NCBI RefSeq assembly: GCF_004000765.1
Contig: NZ_BILW01000026.1
Location: 29,724-93,723, forward strand
From: Paenibacillus chondroitinus NBRC 15376
GTDB taxonomy: Bacteria; Bacillota; Bacilli; Paenibacillales; NBRC-103111
DNA: 64,000 bases
Direction: 5' to 3'
Part shown: positions 54,870 to 63,257 of the stretch, in pieces
How positions within the stretch are numbered: the first letter of the stretch is position 1
How the letters are laid out: every line of letters begins with the position of its first letter
Position numbers and translations under genes: made by a program
The notes under the pieces: generated by a model
Seen by the model: only the letters and a program-made list of their open reading frames with translations
Database searches by the model: none
What the model was told of the DNA's origin: nothing

Positions 54870-55040
54870 TGGATACTTGTCAGCCCGGTCACCCAAGCGT
54901 TTTTGCTCTCCAACTTAACGGCATTCCTGATGCCGGAAGGTCCCCGCCGAATGTTTCGAACACCTTCACCTCGTCAACTCACCTGCGTAGTAGTAGCTTA
55001 TACTACATTCCCGTTCCGCCTGCGAGTTCTGGCGCTATTT
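54870..55040 (-). ncRNA. glmS ribozyme (glucosamine-6-phosphate-sensing)
   Basis: On the minus strand the conserved core AGCGCCAGAACTCGCAGGCG, a variable hairpin, then GAGTTGACGAGGTGAAGG, ATTCGGCGGGGACC and TTCCGGC match the glmS ribozyme. The cleavage site A|GCGCC falls between 55036 and 55035. The rest of the leader, with further stems, extends to about 54870. It self-cleaves when bound by glucosamine-6-phosphate, lowering glmS mRNA. Confidence 0.93.
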
Positions 55041-55085
55041 GTAAATGATTAACCTCTACCCTGCCTTTCCTTCTTGAGTAAATAC

Positions 55086-55114
55086 ATCATATTCATTTTT
55101 CAGTCATCGTGCAA
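55086..55114 (-). promoter_or_regulatory. glmS promoter
   Basis: TTGCAC (55109-55114), a 17-bp spacer and TATGAT (55086-55091) on the minus strand. Transcription from about 55079 would place the ribozyme cleavage site roughly 43 nt into the transcript. Confidence 0.75.
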
Positions 55115-55216
55115 CTTATTTTTTCTATCAAAATCCCCCTATTCGCCCAGAAAAGCACACATTAATGCTAAAAAGCGCGAAAGGGGAACTTCAATAAACG
55201 TCAACTCAGCAAATTG

Positions 55217-56557
55217 TTAGACCAATTGCTCTTGGATAACCTTCGCAATATCATGCACATAAGCCTCAACTTGCTCTTTATCCGGTCCTTCCGCCATAAC
55301 GCGGATTAAAGACTCCGTTCCCGAAGGACGCACGAGAACCCGCCCGTTATCCCCAAGCTCAGCTTCCACCTTGCGAATAGCTTCTTCAACGACCGTATTA
55401 TTTTTCAGCTTACTCTTGTCTGCTACACGAACATTAACGAGCAGCTGCGGGAATTTACGCATAATTCCTTTTAGCTCACTCAATTTATGGCCTGAAGCAA
55501 CAATCGTGTTCACCAACTGTAAAGCTGTTAGAATGCCATCTCCCGTCGGGATGTAATCCAGGAAAATAACATGCCCGGATTGCTCTCCGCCCAGGTTATA
55601 GCCGCCTTTACGCATCTCTTCCATCACGTAGCGGTCGCCTACTGCTGTTTGCAGGGCTTTAAGACCCGCTTTTTCAATCCCTTTGAAAAAGCCGATATTC
55701 GCCATCACCGTCGTCACAATCGTGCCGTGGTTGAGCTTGCCTGCGCGGTTCAACGCATCTCCCAGAATGCTTAAGATGAAGTCGCCGTCGACTTCCTCGC
55801 CCTTCTCATCAATCGCGATCAAACGATCCGCGTCCCCGTCAAAAGCAAGACCGATGGCTGCGCCATGTTTCACCACTTCTTCGCGAAGCTTCTCAGGATG
55901 CGTGGAGCCGCAATGTTCGTTGATATTGCGGCCGTTCGGCTCAGCGCCGATGGTGATGACTTCCGCTCCCAACTCGCGGAAGATCGCAGGAGCCAGCTCG
56001 AAGGCTGAGCCGTTCGCGCAGTCAAGAACAACCTTGTATCCGGTGAAAGACTCGGATACCGTCTCTTTCAAGAACGCCAGATAGGCTAGCTTCGCATCCG
56101 GGGCATCTGAAACCGTACCGATTTCGCCGCCAACCGGGCGAGGCAACTCGTCTACAGCTGCGTCAAGCAGCTGTTCAATCTCAAGCTCCGTCTCGTCCAG
56201 AAGTTTGAAGCCGTCGCCCCCAAAAAACTTGATTCCATTATCCGCAACCGGATTATGGGATGCGGAGATCATAACGCCTGCATCCGCTCCGAGCTTTTTC
56301 GTTAAATAAGCCACCGCTGGTGTGCTTACAACACCAATGCGAATAACCTCAACACCAATAGATAGCAACCCTGCTACCAGGGATGCTTCCAGCATAGGAC
56401 CCGAAATGCGTGTATCTCTCCCGATCACGACTTTCGGATGCTTAGCCTGTCTTGTTAATACATACCCGCCGCAGCGGCCAACCTTATAAGCTAATTCTGG
56501 TGTCAACTCGCCATTGGCGACGCCGCGCACACCATCTGTACCAAAATATTTCCCCAT
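55217..56557 (-). CDS. glmM: Phosphoglucosamine mutase
   Basis: GlmM converts glucosamine-6-phosphate to glucosamine-1-phosphate. This 446-aa protein has KYFGTDGVRG at the start, the phosphoserine loop ISASHNPV, metal-binding DGDADR, GEQSGH and the C-terminal phosphate loop RPSGTESLIRVM. It follows cdaR by 26 bp. In Bacillota GlmM also binds and inhibits the diadenylate cyclase CdaA, encoded two genes upstream. Confidence 0.98.
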   Translation of the reverse strand: MGKYFGTDGVRGVANGELTPELAYKVGRCGGYVLTRQAKHPKVVIGRDTRISGPMLEASLVAGLLSIGVEVIRIGVVSTPAVAYLTKKLGADAGVMISASHNPVADNGIKFFGGDGFKLLDETELEIEQLLDAAVDELPRPVGGEIGTVSDAPDAKLAYLAFLKETVSESFTGYKVVLDCANGSAFELAPAIFRELGAEVITIGAEPNGRNINEHCGSTHPEKLREEVVKHGAAIGLAFDGDADRLIAIDEKGEEVDGDFILSILGDALNRAGKLNHGTIVTTVMANIGFFKGIEKAGLKALQTAVGDRYVMEEMRKGGYNLGGEQSGHVIFLDYIPTGDGILTALQLVNTIVASGHKLSELKGIMRKFPQLLVNVRVADKSKLKNNTVVEEAIRKVEAELGDNGRVLVRPSGTESLIRVMAEGPDKEQVEAYVHDIAKVIQEQLV

Positions 56558-56583
56558 GTCTCTATCTCCTCTTGTTCATCCCA

Positions 56584-57879
56584 TTATGGATTTGCTGCTT
56601 TTGGTGATGCACTTGGTGATGCACTAGGTGCTCCATTTGCTGTTGTATTTGCTGCTGCTTTCTCGCTGATTTCTACTGTTGCTTTCACATCTTGCGGTGA
56701 TCCAAGCTTGACATACGTTGGAAGGTTCAGAGTAACCTTCAGTTCGTGCTTCCCTGGCGGTAAATTACTTACATCCAGAATAGCTTGAACGTCCTGCACC
56801 TTTAATTGATCGATAATGGTAGGAGCTCCTTCAACCGTTATGTTCAGCTGCGCCGATTCCGGCGTCGTCACCTTCGTTACATAGTTTTCATTTGCACCGA
56901 TGATCGTAATCGGGACATTCTCCAAAGCTCTGGTAATAGAAGGAACAATCTCTACTTTCACAGTCACTTTGGCGGGATCCAGTTGTGTTACTTTATTCCT
57001 CAAAGGAATGTCCAGTGAATATTCTTTTGTTTCCTTCTGATCTTGAATATTCAGCTGCGGACCCTGATAAAATTCCATCCGATCCACAACATCCTGAGTG
57101 CCATAGACCGTAACTTTGTCTGGACTTTGCGTCACCATCGAAATAGCAAATCCTTTCGGCGGCTCTCCGCTTATCTTCAATTGCAGAGGTATCGTCTGGA
57201 ACGGACTTGTTATCGGCACCTCAACATCCACGACGGGCGGATTCATATTCACAGTGACTTCTTTGCCTTCCTTATCAAAAGCTTGCAGCTTCACTTGCTT
57301 TGTTACGGCAGACTGCGCCTTATCCACAGAAACCTCGCCGCGCACATTCTCGATTTGCTCAAGCTTGCTTGTTTGCGCAGTAATGTACACCTTGTTAGGC
57401 TTCACAATCGGTTGGCCGGCTTTCAGCCCTGCTGATGGCGTGCCCTTGACGTTAATAACGACAGGCACTTCTTTCATTTGCAGCTCTTCAATGATTACGT
57501 GGACCGTTTTAGGAATGATTTGCACTTCGACATCGGTTGGAAACCCTACCGGCTTCAGCGCAAGCTGATGATCCCCTTTGCCTACTTGGGTTAAATCAAG
57601 CTCAATTTGATACGTATTGCTAGCTGTTACTTTCTTAACGGCAGACTCTTTGCCGCTCAGGATGATCTGCACATTCGCTGGCGACATCGACGAGATATGA
57701 TAATGAGTTTCATCATATTTCGTTGTGATGGCCACATTATTTATCGTTTCATCCCGTTGCCTCAGAGGTGAACTTCCCGATATATTCGTCTCCTCCATAT
57801 GCACGACAACCCATAACAAAATACTAATTACAAGCGCAACGATGCGCACCACATTCGTATTACGCAACCATTTATCCAT
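56584..57879 (-). CDS. cdaR: CdaA regulatory protein (YbbR domains)
   Basis: This 431-aa membrane-anchored protein has one N-terminal transmembrane helix (about 11-27) followed by four YbbR-type extracytoplasmic repeats, each with a conserved IPxxV/PVxI strand pattern. An Ala/Ser/Pro-rich tail ends it. CdaR modulates the diadenylate cyclase CdaA. The gene overlaps cdaA by eight bases. Confidence 0.95.
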   Translation of the reverse strand: MDKWLRNTNVVRIVALVISILLWVVVHMEETNISGSSPLRQRDETINNVAITTKYDETHYHISSMSPANVQIILSGKESAVKKVTASNTYQIELDLTQVGKGDHQLALKPVGFPTDVEVQIIPKTVHVIIEELQMKEVPVVINVKGTPSAGLKAGQPIVKPNKVYITAQTSKLEQIENVRGEVSVDKAQSAVTKQVKLQAFDKEGKEVTVNMNPPVVDVEVPITSPFQTIPLQLKISGEPPKGFAISMVTQSPDKVTVYGTQDVVDRMEFYQGPQLNIQDQKETKEYSLDIPLRNKVTQLDPAKVTVKVEIVPSITRALENVPITIIGANENYVTKVTTPESAQLNITVEGAPTIIDQLKVQDVQAILDVSNLPPGKHELKVTLNLPTYVKLGSPQDVKATVEISEKAAANTTANGAPSASPSASPKAANP

Positions 57880-58687
57880 TCGAACGCCCCCTCCATTTCA
57901 AGAAAGGGTTCTTCTCATTTGTTTTTGCCTTCGGCTTAAGTTCTTCGAACAGTTTCGCGATCAGGGATTCCTCTTTAATATCCCGGACAATGTGACCGTT
58001 CATCGTCAAAGAGATCTGGCCGGTCTCCTCGGATACAATGATACACATCGCATCTGAGACCTCACTCATCCCAATAGCGGCTCGATGCCTCGTGCCAAGC
58101 TCCTTGGAGATGAATGGATTTTCAGACAACGGCAAGTAGCAGCCCGCGGCCATTAATTGCCCTTGACGAATAATAACCGCTCCATCATGCAACGGCGTAT
58201 TCGGAATAAAAATATTGATCAACAGCTCTGCGCTGATTTTACTCTCTATGGCAATACCGGACTCCACGTAATCCGTCAAACCGGTTTCTTTCTCGAACAC
58301 AATCAAGGCCCCTATCTTTCTTTTGGCCAAATAATTCGCAGCCCGTATGACTTCACTGATTCGCTTGTTGACGTCCTGATCCTCTTCGCTTGAGGAGCGG
58401 CTAAACAGCTTGCCGCGGCCTAATTGTTCCAAGGCTCGTCTAAGCTCGGGCTGAAAAATAATAATAACGCCCAATACCCCGAACGTAAAGGTTTGATTCA
58501 TCATCCACTGGAGCGTACTGAGTTTAAACCAAATACTAAATACCCATGTAATGACGACAACAAGAATACCTTTCATGAGCTGAATGGCTCTTGTCCCACG
58601 AACTAACAGGATTAATTTATAAATCACATAGCTAACGATCAGAATATCAACGATATCCTTAGCCGAGATGCTCGTGAGTAAGTCCAT
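57872..58687 (-). CDS. cdaA: Membrane diadenylate cyclase CdaA
   Basis: CdaA makes cyclic di-AMP from ATP. The 271-aa protein has three N-terminal membrane helices (about 10-85) and a DAC domain with the catalytic DGA (TPLHDGAVII) and RHR (LGTRHRAAIG) motifs. Cyclic di-AMP controls potassium and osmolyte uptake in Bacillota; KdpD and KimA-type systems in this window are possible targets. It is the first gene of cdaA-cdaR-glmM and is separated from rsiW by a terminator. Confidence 0.97.
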   Translation of the reverse strand: MDLLTSISAKDIVDILIVSYVIYKLILLVRGTRAIQLMKGILVVVITWVFSIWFKLSTLQWMMNQTFTFGVLGVIIIFQPELRRALEQLGRGKLFSRSSSEEDQDVNKRISEVIRAANYLAKRKIGALIVFEKETGLTDYVESGIAIESKISAELLINIFIPNTPLHDGAVIIRQGQLMAAGCYLPLSENPFISKELGTRHRAAIGMSEVSDAMCIIVSEETGQISLTMNGHIVRDIKEESLIAKLFEELKPKAKTNEKNPFLKWRGRSNG

Positions 58688-58817
58688 TTATTATTCTCCC
58701 CCAGGCGACTGAACACAGTGATCTCTCTATACCTAGAATCATAACATAATCCTAAGTATACTTCTATTTTTCTCTCTTTATCTGAGTGTTTCCCAGTTGA
58801 TTTGGTTCAATGTACCT

Positions 58818-58861
58818 AAAAAAAAACGCCCCCTTCGGCTCAAAGCCAACGGCAGACGTTT
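58818..58861 (-). terminator. Terminator of the sigW-rsiW operon
   Basis: A GC-rich stem centred on GGCTTTGAGCC with outer CG pairs is followed by at least nine T residues on the minus strand, directly after the rsiW stop. cdaA therefore needs its own promoter in 58688-58817. Confidence 0.85.
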
Positions 58862-58865
58862 CAAG

Positions 58866-59471
58866 CTAATTCGAGAGCATCCCTACGAACTCGCCTAATT
58901 TATACCAAACCCAACCAATTGCTTCATTCACCTGTGTCACTTGACCCGAAATATGTGCGGTTGACGCCAAATTCAGTGTGCCATCGATAACGGTTAAATT
59001 ACCTGTTACATCGCCTTCCACCTTCAGCGTTCCCCGTTGTACAACGAGATCTCCTTGCACGGTATGACCCTGCGGTACAATGACAGTATCCCCTTGGATG
59101 ACTACATCCTGCAGGTTGCTTCCTTTGACCATCAAGTTCGTATCGTCATTCCACATGGACATGAAGCTGCCGAACATGACGGCCCCGAAAACGACAGCCA
59201 CCGAACCAGCAGGATGCCTGCGAATGAAGTCCATCCAGCCGCTTCTTTGCTTCATTGGAGGCAATGCGCTCATAATCTGATCTGTCAGCGTATCAGAAGC
59301 TCTTAGTGGTGGCAGCATTCTAACTAGCGCATCTGTTTTCTCTAATTGTTTGAATAACGCATGACAGGCTTGACAAGCAATCAGATGTTCTTTTAACAGC
59401 CGAGAATCCGATCCTTGCAAATCACCGTCTAGATATTCATGTATGAGCGGGAGGGCTTCTTTGCAGTTCAC
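58866..59471 (-). CDS. rsiW: Anti-sigma-W factor with bactofilin-like extracytoplasmic domain
   Basis: This 201-aa protein has an N-terminal zinc-binding anti-sigma domain (EHLIACQACHALF: His-x3-Cys-x2-Cys), one transmembrane helix (about 88-105) and an external domain. That domain has regular GDTVIVPQGHTVQGDLVVQR, VEGDVTGNLTV repeats, like a small right-handed beta-helix of the polymer-forming (bactofilin) type. It should hold SigW inactive at the membrane until stress-induced proteolysis. Start is GTG 59471 after GGGGTGG. Confidence 0.88.
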   Translation of the reverse strand: MNCKEALPLIHEYLDGDLQGSDSRLLKEHLIACQACHALFKQLEKTDALVRMLPPLRASDTLTDQIMSALPPMKQRSGWMDFIRRHPAGSVAVVFGAVMFGSFMSMWNDDTNLMVKGSNLQDVVIQGDTVIVPQGHTVQGDLVVQRGTLKVEGDVTGNLTVIDGTLNLASTAHISGQVTQVNEAIGWVWYKLGEFVGMLSN

Positions 59472-59540
59472 CGGGCAGCCACCCCTTTCTTAGACTTTTG
59501 CATGTTGTGATATACCATACGTTTCGAATTTAAATATGTT

Positions 59541-60137
59541 TCACCTTGGAACAGGATTTGTATTGGCATCTTGTTCCTCCTGTTCTAACCGTTTGCGCAA
59601 GTACTCTCGTCCCCGGTGTACTCGTGTTTTGATCGTCGTTACGGGCATATCCAGCACCTCAGAGATCTCCTGAAGGGACATATCCTGCAAATAGCGCAAA
59701 ATAACGATTGATTTATATTTTTCCGGTAAAGTTTCAATCGCTTTACGAATCTGTTCCTGCGTCTCGGACACGATGATTTGTTTCTCAGGCGTGTCTTCAT
59801 GACTTGGCAGCATCGCATAATAGTCATTGCCTTCTCCGTCCGGCATTTCCGCGTCTAAGGAATACGTATTCTTTCTTCTACGCAATTTATCGATACACAG
59901 ATTCGTTCCAATTCGAAAAATCCAAGTTGAAAACTTCTGATTCTCATCATATCGGTGCAAATTCGTATATACCCGCAAGAACGTTTCCTGCACCGCATCC
60001 TCGGCCTCTTGTTTGTTATTCAGCATACGGTAAGCCAAGTGAAAGATCTTATCCTTATAGAGCTCTACAAGCTCAGCAAAAGCATTTCGATCCCCATTTC
60101 TGGCTAGTTTAGCCAGACGTGCTTCAACAAAATTCAA
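59541..60137 (-). CDS. sigW: ECF sigma factor SigW
   Basis: This ECF sigma factor (198 aa from TTG 60137) has region 2 (YRMLNNKQEAEDAVQETFLRVY, KFSTWIFRIGTNLCIDKLRRRK) and region 4 (LPEKYKSIVILRYLQDMSLQEISEVLDMPVTTIKTRVHRGREYL). TTG 60137 is chosen because GGAGG precedes it by eight bases; the frame reaches TTG 60164 without a good site. It controls envelope-stress genes, is paired with rsiW, and has a matching promoter upstream suggesting autoregulation. Confidence 0.94.
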   Translation of the reverse strand: MNFVEARLAKLARNGDRNAFAELVELYKDKIFHLAYRMLNNKQEAEDAVQETFLRVYTNLHRYDENQKFSTWIFRIGTNLCIDKLRRRKNTYSLDAEMPDGEGNDYYAMLPSHEDTPEKQIIVSETQEQIRKAIETLPEKYKSIVILRYLQDMSLQEISEVLDMPVTTIKTRVHRGREYLRKRLEQEEQDANTNPVPR

Positions 60138-60182
60138 TTCGTTTTCCTCCGGCTTCTTAGGCAATTCGACTCTTTTCTAATA

Positions 60183-60210
60183 CATACGCAAAAATAACGT
60201 TTTGATTTCA
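60183..60210 (-). promoter_or_regulatory. SigW-type autoregulatory promoter
   Basis: TGAAAT (60205-60210), a 16-bp spacer and CGTATG (60183-60188) on the minus strand fit the sigma-W consensus TGAAAC-N16-CGTA. It is just upstream of sigW, as in B. subtilis. Confidence 0.8.
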
Positions 60211-60379
60211 GAAATTAAGATTCCAACCAAAACTAACCCGTTCCTATCCATTATAACCCATTTACCGGCTGCGCAATAATGGAAAACGTAGCGATAATCG
60301 CTACAGGAAACTCAACCGAACCTAACATCCCCGCATGGGTGCTGCCGATTCGAGGAAAACAGATCTTGTATAGAACAAG

Positions 60380-60420
60380 AAAAGTCGAGCTGCACTCGAT
60401 ATACGAGGCCCCCCGACTTT
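60380..60420 (-). terminator. Terminator of ppc
   Basis: Outer arms AAAGTCG/CGACTTT enclose an inner stem CTCG...CGAG, with TTTTC following on the minus strand, 36 bp past the ppc stop. Confidence 0.75.
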
Positions 60421-60455
60421 ATCATCCTGTTTATACGCTTATGCACTCTATAGTA

Positions 60456-63242
60456 TCAGCCTGTGTTTCTCAGCCCAGCTGCAATGCCGTTAATTGTAAG
60501 CAGCACTTCACGCAGCAGAATTGCATCGTCTTCATTATTTTCACGCAGGGCACGAAGCTCTGTAAGCAGTTCAACCTGCATATAGCTCAGTGGATCAACG
60601 TAAGGGTTACGAAGGCGAATTGACTCTTGAATAACAGGAACATTATCCAAAATCTCTTGCTGCCCTGTAATTTGCAAAATGATCGATGAAGTTAATTCAT
60701 ATTCTTCCCTAATGAGGTTGAATATACGCTCTGCAATCGCCGATTCCTTCACTAAATTCCCGTATTCTTTCGCAATTTGCAGATCCGCTTTGGCAAGCGC
60801 CATTTGCAGATTATCAATCATGGTACGGAAGAATGACCAATCTTCATACATTTCTTTTAAAGTCTCTAGATTCGCTGCATTTCCTTGATAAAAGCTTTGC
60901 AGACCCGTGCCTGCCGCATACCATGCAGGAAGCAAATAACGAGTTTGCGTCCAGGAGAATACCCAAGGAATCGCACGCAAATCTTCGAATCTGTCGCTAT
61001 TTTTACGCTTGGATGGACGTGAACCGATATTCAGCTCGCCAATCTCAGGCAGCGGTGTCGATTCTTTGAAGAACGTTAAGAAGTCTTCGTCCCGGAAAAT
61101 GAGATCCTGATATTTCGTCTGTGCTTGCTCCGAAATACCTCGCATAATCGTCTCCCATTTGTCTTCTTGCGGAAGTCTTTGTGGGGAAAGCGATAGTTTG
61201 GACGCTGTAATTAATGCAAAAGTCGCCTGCTCTAAGCTGCGATAAGCAATCCCTTGCAAGGAATAACGAGAAGATAAAACTTCCCCTTGCTCTGTGATCT
61301 TAATACCGCCGCCAAGCGTTTCTACCGGTTGTGCAAGGATACTGCGGTTAAGCGGCATTCCGCCGCGCCCCAGTGCGCCACCACGGCCATGGAAGAACTT
61401 CAGCTTCACGCCGAACTTTTTCGCAGCTTCCGTGATATCCTGAAGCGCCATACGAAGCTCCCAGTTTGCTGTGATTACTCCGCCGTCTTTATTACTGTCC
61501 GAGTACCCAAGCATGATTTCGTGAAGTTGAGTTTCCGGATCAAGGCTGTCACGGTAAGCTGGAATTGCTAACAGTGTGCTCATAATACCAGGTGCCGCAT
61601 GCAAGTCGTCAATCGTTTCAAATAAAGGTACTGACTGAAGCGTGCTTGTTACGCTGCCATCGTTCTCTTTGCGGTATAGGCCTGCTTCCTTCGCAAACAC
61701 TACAACTTCCAGAAGATCACTAGCACCCTGTGTCATACTAATTAGGTAGCTATTGATACAATTGCGTCCAAACTCCTTCTGAGCCTCGCCTACCGTACGG
61801 TAAACGTCTAAACACTCCTTCGTACCTTCGGAGTAATCCAGGTAAGTTGAAGTGATCGGTCTCGGATCATTCAGAACATCTGTAAGAAGCGAGATTTTCT
61901 CTTCTTCAGAAAGCTTACTGTAGTCACTCGTAATACCCATTTTCGCTAAAATCTCTGTCATAGCTGATTCATGCTCTTTACTGTGCTGTCTGATATCAAG
62001 AGCAGCTAAGTGGAAGCCGAACAGTTCAACTTGACGGATTAGCTTTTTAATATATTTGTCAGCAACGTAATCTGCAAAATGCGATCTTAAGCTAGCATCA
62101 ATAATTTGCAAATCACTAATAAATTCGTCGGGGCTGTTATATTTCTGGCTTGTTGGCACATTAGGATTGCCTGTGTTATGCACTTTTTCGATCATATATG
62201 TTGTTTTGATGCGGTAAGGCTCTTTCTCATTGCGCCATACATCCTGCACATTGCCAAGAGCTACACGGTCGCACTGAATGGACTCCAGTAAGGCATCGCT
62301 AACCGTCACAATATTTTTGCTGAAGCTCATATGCTCTAGAGTGTCCTTAAGGACCTCTTCATACTTTTGCAAAGCCAGCTGACGGTGCAGTCCAAGCGTT
62401 TCCCATGTTACATTCGCTCTCACAGACGGATTACCATCACGGTCTCCACCGATCCATGAACCGAACTTCAAGAAAGATGGCACGTGCCAAGTATCCTGCG
62501 GGTAATATTTATTTAAGCAGCGCTCAAGCTCGTGGTAAACCTCAGGCAGCACATCGAACAAAGTTTCGTCAAAATAGTACAACCCATTACGAACCTCATC
62601 GATGACCGTCGGTTTGCGATCACGCAGCTCGTCCGTTTGCCAAAGATTTAGAACTTCTCCAAGCAGCTTCTCACGCAGCTGTTCGCGCTCACGTGAAGTT
62701 AGCATTGGATTATCCAACTTCATCATATCATCCGAAATACGCAGATTTATATCAAGTACGGCTCTGCGCATTGCTTCCGTTGGATGAGCAGTCATGACAA
62801 GTTCTAAAGAGATAGATTTAAGAATTTCTTGTACTTCTTCAAAAGGGATGTGATTGTTTCTTAGTTCCTGAACAATGCTCTCTATGGAACCAGGCTGCAC
62901 GGACTCACCGGAGGAACGCTCGTAGTCTCTTTTACGACGAATCCGATGATTTTGCTCAGCAATGTTAACCAGCTGAAAGTAAATAGCGAATGCTCGGATC
63001 ACTTGATGCCGAATTTCCGGATCAAGCGAAGAAATCGTTTCTTTGAATTCATCATAGATTTCAATGACATAGTGTGCTCTTAAAGACTTACTCATCTCAC
63101 GAATTTTCTCGACAACATCGAGGAGATCATTGCCGCCCTGATGTACCAGAACTTCACCTAGTATGTGCCCCAAGAAGCGTACGTCCCTGCGAAGCAGATT
63201 ATTCGTTCCTTGCTTTTGTAGGCCGATTACATTCTCTAACAT
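60456..63242 (-). CDS. ppc: Phosphoenolpyruvate carboxylase
   Basis: PEP carboxylase makes oxaloacetate from PEP and bicarbonate to refill the TCA cycle. The 928-aa protein has the catalytic MTAHPTEAMRRAVL near the N-terminal third, GSWIGGDRDGNP, FFHGRGGALGRGG and the C-terminal RNTG. ATG 63242 (MLENVIGLQ) follows GGTGGAG and is preferred to the upstream frame. It is a single-gene unit with its own terminator. Confidence 0.97.
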   Translation of the reverse strand: MLENVIGLQKQGTNNLLRRDVRFLGHILGEVLVHQGGNDLLDVVEKIREMSKSLRAHYVIEIYDEFKETISSLDPEIRHQVIRAFAIYFQLVNIAEQNHRIRRKRDYERSSGESVQPGSIESIVQELRNNHIPFEEVQEILKSISLELVMTAHPTEAMRRAVLDINLRISDDMMKLDNPMLTSREREQLREKLLGEVLNLWQTDELRDRKPTVIDEVRNGLYYFDETLFDVLPEVYHELERCLNKYYPQDTWHVPSFLKFGSWIGGDRDGNPSVRANVTWETLGLHRQLALQKYEEVLKDTLEHMSFSKNIVTVSDALLESIQCDRVALGNVQDVWRNEKEPYRIKTTYMIEKVHNTGNPNVPTSQKYNSPDEFISDLQIIDASLRSHFADYVADKYIKKLIRQVELFGFHLAALDIRQHSKEHESAMTEILAKMGITSDYSKLSEEEKISLLTDVLNDPRPITSTYLDYSEGTKECLDVYRTVGEAQKEFGRNCINSYLISMTQGASDLLEVVVFAKEAGLYRKENDGSVTSTLQSVPLFETIDDLHAAPGIMSTLLAIPAYRDSLDPETQLHEIMLGYSDSNKDGGVITANWELRMALQDITEAAKKFGVKLKFFHGRGGALGRGGMPLNRSILAQPVETLGGGIKITEQGEVLSSRYSLQGIAYRSLEQATFALITASKLSLSPQRLPQEDKWETIMRGISEQAQTKYQDLIFRDEDFLTFFKESTPLPEIGELNIGSRPSKRKNSDRFEDLRAIPWVFSWTQTRYLLPAWYAAGTGLQSFYQGNAANLETLKEMYEDWSFFRTMIDNLQMALAKADLQIAKEYGNLVKESAIAERIFNLIREEYELTSSIILQITGQQEILDNVPVIQESIRLRNPYVDPLSYMQVELLTELRALRENNEDDAILLREVLLTINGIAAGLRNTG

Positions 63243-63257
63243 AACTCTCCACCTCAT

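Noticed and set aside
55217..60137. Transposon cargo extending to the right of glmS
   Set aside because: The right terminus and CTTGT duplication mark the boundary at 52902; glmS to sigW is a standard chromosomal cluster of Bacillota.
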